64,000 nucleotides of DNA from assembly GCF_900199455.1 (NCBI RefSeq), contig NZ_FZQR01000012.1:186001-250000 (forward strand), read 5' to 3'. Source of the stretch: Mesorhizobium carmichaelinearum. GTDB taxonomy: Bacteria > Pseudomonadota > Alphaproteobacteria > Rhizobiales > Rhizobiaceae. Each line of letters begins with the position of its first letter. Within the stretch, counting starts at the first letter, position 1. The notes under the pieces are model-generated. The model did not search any database and was not told the origin of the DNA. It saw only the letters and a program-made list of their open reading frames with translations. This document shows, in pieces, positions 60,941-64,000 of this stretch. Made by a program: the position numbers and the translations under genes.

Positions 60941-62224
60941 TTGACGCGCAAAGCCAGCCCGACCATCGCGCTGTTTCCCGAAGCAAGCTTCGGTGCCGCG
61001 TTGAATTGCGTCGGCATCGCGCAGGCATTGCGTGCCAAGGGCGCCCGGCCCGTCTTCATCTGCCATGCCGGGTTTTCCGGCGTCTTTGCCGACTATGGTT
61101 TCCAGGAATACCAGCTGCCGACCGATGAGCCGCTCAGCGACAGTGAGCGCCAGAGCTACTGGCAGGCTTTCGTGCGCCGGCATTTGCCGCATTTCCGGCT
61201 GAGCCCGATCGATCAGCTCGAAACCTATGTCGCGCCGACCTGGCAAGCGATCGTCGACACGGCGGTCAATGCCGAGGCGCCGCTGCGGCAATTGCTGGCG
61301 CGGCTGAAGCCGGACGCGGTGGTGCTCGACAATGTCATCATGTTCCCGGCAATCGCCGCCGCCGGCTGTCCCTGGGTGCGCGTCGTCTCCTGCGCCGAGA
61401 CCGAGCTGCCCGACGCAGAAGTGCCGCCCTATCTTTCAGGGATGGGGGCCGATGACCCGCAACGCGCGGCATTCGAGGCCCGTTATCTCTCGGCCTCTGC
61501 CCCGGCGCATGACCGCTTCAACCGCTTTCGCGTCGATGCCGGCCTGGCGCCATTGCCGAAAGGCCTGTTCCTCGAAAGCTCGCCCGATCTCAATCTGCTG
61601 TTGACGCCGACGATCGTGCGGCGCGAACGGGCCGAGCCGCTTGATCCCCAGCGCTTCGTCTATCTCGAAGGCTGCGTGCGCTCGGAAGGGCCGTTCGAGG
61701 TGCCGGTGTTTCCGCGCAACAAGGGACCGCTGGTCTATGTCGCCTTCGGCAGTCTCGGGGCCATGGATGTCGGGTTGATCGAGCGCATGCTTGCCGTGTT
61801 CGACCGGCTGCCGGCGCGTTTCATCGTCAATGTCGGCGGCCTGCGCGACGCCTATCGCGCGGTGCCCGACAATGTCTATCTCGACGCCTGGTTTCCGCAG
61901 CCCTCGGTGGTGGCGAAGTCGGACCTGTTCATCCATCACGGCGGCAACAACAGTTTTTGCGAGGCGCTGCGCTTCGGCGTGCCGTCGCTGATCATGCCCT
62001 ATTGCTGGGACGGACACGACAATGCGCGCCGCGCCGAAGAGACCGGCACCGGCGACCATATCGGCCGTGACGGCTGGACCGAAGGAGTATTGGAGAGAGC
62101 CATTCTCGGCCTGCTGGCCGACGACGCCATGCGCGCCCGCCTGAGGGACAATGCAGCCCGGATGGCGCTGCAACCCGGAACGGACGTGGCCGCGCAAGCC
62201 ATACTCTCTCTCATACGGACTTGA
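60941..62224 (+). CDS. GT1-type glycosyltransferase, copy 2
   Basis: The 427-residue GT-B protein is a paralogue of the one at 54096-55370: IALFPEASFGAALNCVGIAQAL, YVAFGSLGAMDVGLI, FIHHGGNNSFCEALRFGVPS and PYCWDGHDNARRAEE are shared. It would glycosylate a small acceptor in the cytoplasm. The start is TTG behind AGAGGA. Only 10 bases separate it from the GntR gene, and the ligase gene follows 5 bases after its stop, so all are likely one operon. Confidence 0.85.
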   Translation: MTRKASPTIALFPEASFGAALNCVGIAQALRAKGARPVFICHAGFSGVFADYGFQEYQLPTDEPLSDSERQSYWQAFVRRHLPHFRLSPIDQLETYVAPTWQAIVDTAVNAEAPLRQLLARLKPDAVVLDNVIMFPAIAAAGCPWVRVVSCAETELPDAEVPPYLSGMGADDPQRAAFEARYLSASAPAHDRFNRFRVDAGLAPLPKGLFLESSPDLNLLLTPTIVRRERAEPLDPQRFVYLEGCVRSEGPFEVPVFPRNKGPLVYVAFGSLGAMDVGLIERMLAVFDRLPARFIVNVGGLRDAYRAVPDNVYLDAWFPQPSVVAKSDLFIHHGGNNSFCEALRFGVPSLIMPYCWDGHDNARRAEETGTGDHIGRDGWTEGVLERAILGLLADDAMRARLRDNAARMALQPGTDVAAQAILSLIRT

Positions 62225-62229
62225 ACGAC

Positions 62230-63606
62230 ATGCCTGACAAGATAACGAATACCGTCACAGCCTCCAACGATCCCAAGGCCTGGCTGGCACAGCACGGCAT
62301 CAACGAGGTCGAATGCCTGGTGCCAGACATGAACGGCGTGCTGCGCGGCAAGGCGCTGCCGACGGCCAAATTCCTCAAGGCGCTGGAAGACCGCGCGCTC
62401 TATCTGCCGAGCAGTGCTTTCCTGGTCAGCATCGACGGCCGCTATTCCGGCTCGATCGACGAGGGTTTTGCCTATTCGGACCCGGACATGCGCATGGTGC
62501 CTGACGTTTCGACGCTGTGCCTGGCGCCGGGTGCCGGGGCGGGGAAGGCCTATGTCCTTGCCGACGCCTTCCACATGGACGGCAGGCCATGGATGGCCTC
62601 GCCACGCCATGTGCTGCGGGCCGTGCTCGATCTCTACCGCCAGCGCGGCTGGCGCGCGGTGGTGGCGCCGGAGCTCGAATTCTATCTCACCGCGCCCAAC
62701 CCCGATCCGGACAGGCCGCTGACCGCGCCGGTCGGCGCCAATGGCCGCACTGAAACCGTGCAGCATCCCTATGACATGGTGGCACTGGAAGAATTCGAGC
62801 CGGTGATCCGCCGCGTCTATGATTATGCCGCGGCCGCCGGACTGCCGCTCGACACGCTGATCCATGAATCGGGCACGGCGCAGCTGGAGATCAATCTCCT
62901 GCATGGCGACGCGCTGCCGCTGGCCGACCAGGTGCTTTTGTTCAAGCGGCTGACGCGCCAGGCGGCGCAGCAATGCGGCATGCACGCCACTTTCATGGCC
63001 AAGCCGATCGCCGCCCAGGCGGGAAGCTCGATGCATCTGCACATGTCTGTCATCGACGAGGCGGGCAACGCGCTGTTTGCCACCGCAGGCGATGCCGACA
63101 CCGAGATGTTCGGCCATTTCATCGGCGGCCTGCAGAAATATGTGCCGGAGATCATGCCGCTGTTTGCGCCCAACGTGAATTCGTTCCGCCGCATAAGGCC
63201 CAACCACAGCGCGCCGGCCAACATCGAGTGGTCGCACGACAACCGCTCCTGCGGCCTGCGCGTGCCGGCCGGAGGCCGCGCGGCGCGGCGGGTGGAGAAC
63301 CGGCTGCCGGGCGCCGATTCCAATCCCTATCTGGCAATCGCCGGTTCGTTGCTTGCCGGCTATCTCGGCGTCGAGCAGAAACTGGCGCGCTCGGCCGAGG
63401 CTTCAGGCAACGCCTACAAGATCAAGAGCACGCTGCCGAAAACCATGGAAGAGGCGCTCGACCGCTTCACGGCTTGCGAGCCGGTGCGCAAGCTGCTCGG
63501 CGAGGATTTCTTCCAGACCTATCTGCGCGTCAAGAGCGTCGAACTCGACCTGTTCCAGAGCGTGGTGACGAGCTGGGAACGCGATCATCTGCTGCTGAAG
63601 GTGTGA
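62230..63606 (+). CDS. Glutamine-synthetase-family gamma-glutamyl-amine ligase (PuuA type)
   Basis: The 458-residue enzyme has the GS fold: a beta-grasp N-terminus (VECLVPDMNGVLRGKALP), the ATP/metal site APELEFYL, SSMHLHMSV, PNHSAPANIEWSHDNRSCGLRVP (read as two pieces) and ADSNPYLAIAGSLLAGYLG. The sequence is of the PuuA/GlnA3 group rather than nitrogen-assimilating GlnA. It probably ligates glutamate to an amine using ATP, and precedes a PuuB-type oxidase by 2 bases. Confidence 0.9.
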   Translation: MPDKITNTVTASNDPKAWLAQHGINEVECLVPDMNGVLRGKALPTAKFLKALEDRALYLPSSAFLVSIDGRYSGSIDEGFAYSDPDMRMVPDVSTLCLAPGAGAGKAYVLADAFHMDGRPWMASPRHVLRAVLDLYRQRGWRAVVAPELEFYLTAPNPDPDRPLTAPVGANGRTETVQHPYDMVALEEFEPVIRRVYDYAAAAGLPLDTLIHESGTAQLEINLLHGDALPLADQVLLFKRLTRQAAQQCGMHATFMAKPIAAQAGSSMHLHMSVIDEAGNALFATAGDADTEMFGHFIGGLQKYVPEIMPLFAPNVNSFRRIRPNHSAPANIEWSHDNRSCGLRVPAGGRAARRVENRLPGADSNPYLAIAGSLLAGYLGVEQKLARSAEASGNAYKIKSTLPKTMEEALDRFTACEPVRKLLGEDFFQTYLRVKSVELDLFQSVVTSWERDHLLLKV

Positions 63607-63608
63607 TC

Positions 63609-64000
63609 ATGGCATCTTCAACAGGTTTCAATTCCGGTCTCGATATCGGCAAATCCTACTATGTCGCCACCGCCAATCCGGCGCCGGACCATCCGGCGCT
63701 TGTCGGCGAAGTCGACGCCGACCTGGTCGTCGTCGGCGGCGGCTGCACCGGCCTGTCGGCCGCCCTTCACGCCGCCGAGCGCGGCCTGAAGGTGGTGCTG
63801 CTCGAAGGCGGCAAGATCGGCTGGGGCGCATCGGGCCGCAATGGCGGCCAGATGATCCCCGGCCTGCGCAAGGGCGCCAAGGGCCTGGTCAAACTTTACG
63901 GGCCTGAACGCGCCAAGGTGCTGTTCGACCTGGCCTTCGAAGGACGCGGCCTGGTGCTCGACATCATCGAGCGCCACGCCATCGATTGCGATCTGCGGCT
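63609..64000 (+). CDS. PuuB-type FAD-dependent oxidoreductase, 3' end outside window
   Basis: The first 130 residues show the DAO-fold start: DADLVVVGGGCTGLSAALHAAERG (FAD dinucleotide loop), GASGRNGGQMIPGLRKG and an N-terminal leader YYVATANPAPDHPAL, typical of gamma-glutamylputrescine oxidase relatives. It would oxidise the gamma-glutamylated amine made by the preceding ligase to an aldehyde for the ALDH. The gene continues past 64000. Confidence 0.88.
   Translation, partial: MASSTGFNSGLDIGKSYYVATANPAPDHPALVGEVDADLVVVGGGCTGLSAALHAAERGLKVVLLEGGKIGWGASGRNGGQMIPGLRKGAKGLVKLYGPERAKVLFDLAFEGRGLVLDIIERHAIDCDLR

Noticed and set aside
1..64000. CRISPR arrays, tRNA or rRNA genes, transposases or integrases
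   Set aside because: No regularly spaced repeats, RNA gene features or recombinase motifs were seen in either strand.

Overview
The window is GC-rich chromosomal DNA of an alphaproteobacterium of the order Hyphomicrobiales (Rhizobiales), most likely Mesorhizobium or a close relative. This is inferred from gene content: a CenR-type response regulator, a MucR/Ros zinc-finger regulator, the hemC-hemD-mitofilin-hemY block, a zwf/gnd pair beside a GH15 glucoamylase, a GlnK-AmtB pair behind a sigma-54-type promoter, and rhizobial-style palindromic intergenic repeats. No rRNA, tRNA, CRISPR array, transposase or phage gene was seen.

Layout. 0-8 kb: a DUF480 protein, OsmC, a YCII protein, a UbiH-type monooxygenase, TesB, then glnK-amtB and a Met-rich secreted small protein. 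8-15 kb: FtsK, a LolA-like protein, XthA, a GNAT, a cyclic-nucleotide-binding protein, CenR and an L,D-transpeptidase. 15-20 kb: a MITE-like repeat, a DUF1127 gene with a hairpin over its ribosome binding site, a LysR regulator, a GT25 protein, DUF1761. 18-27 kb: a leftward tsaD-gpsA-YciI-EVE-methyltransferase operon diverges from a rightward hemC-hemD-mic60-hemY-terB block. 27-33 kb: amidotransferase, NIPSNAP, MFS exporter, Lrp-type regulator divergent from a CtlX-like hydrolase, aminotransferase, MucR. 33-39 kb: a leftward glucan/glucose module (GH15, gnd, zwf, ROK kinase). 39-45.7 kb: a sugar ABC importer and a bifunctional FadB-like beta-oxidation enzyme.

45.7-64 kb is the most unusual part. 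A LuxR-type regulator is divergent from a PotABCD-like importer plus a short-chain dehydrogenase. Then comes a leftward operon with a second PotABCD-like importer, a GT1-type glycosyltransferase, three tandem DUF861 cupins and an aldehyde dehydrogenase. Diverging from it is a GntR-type regulator with two winged-helix segments, a second GT1-type glycosyltransferase, a glutamine-synthetase-like gamma-glutamyl-amine ligase (PuuA type) and a PuuB-type FAD oxidase cut by the window edge. The PuuA/PuuB/ALDH combination suggests a gamma-glutamylated amine catabolic route fed by two importers. The paired glycosyltransferases and triple cupins are not part of any Puu pathway known to me. My inference is that the locus handles a glycosylated or otherwise modified amine.

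Functions were assigned by reading motifs without database searches. Starts were moved from the longest open frame to the codon with the best Shine-Dalgarno sequence or translational overlap where the sequence supported it.
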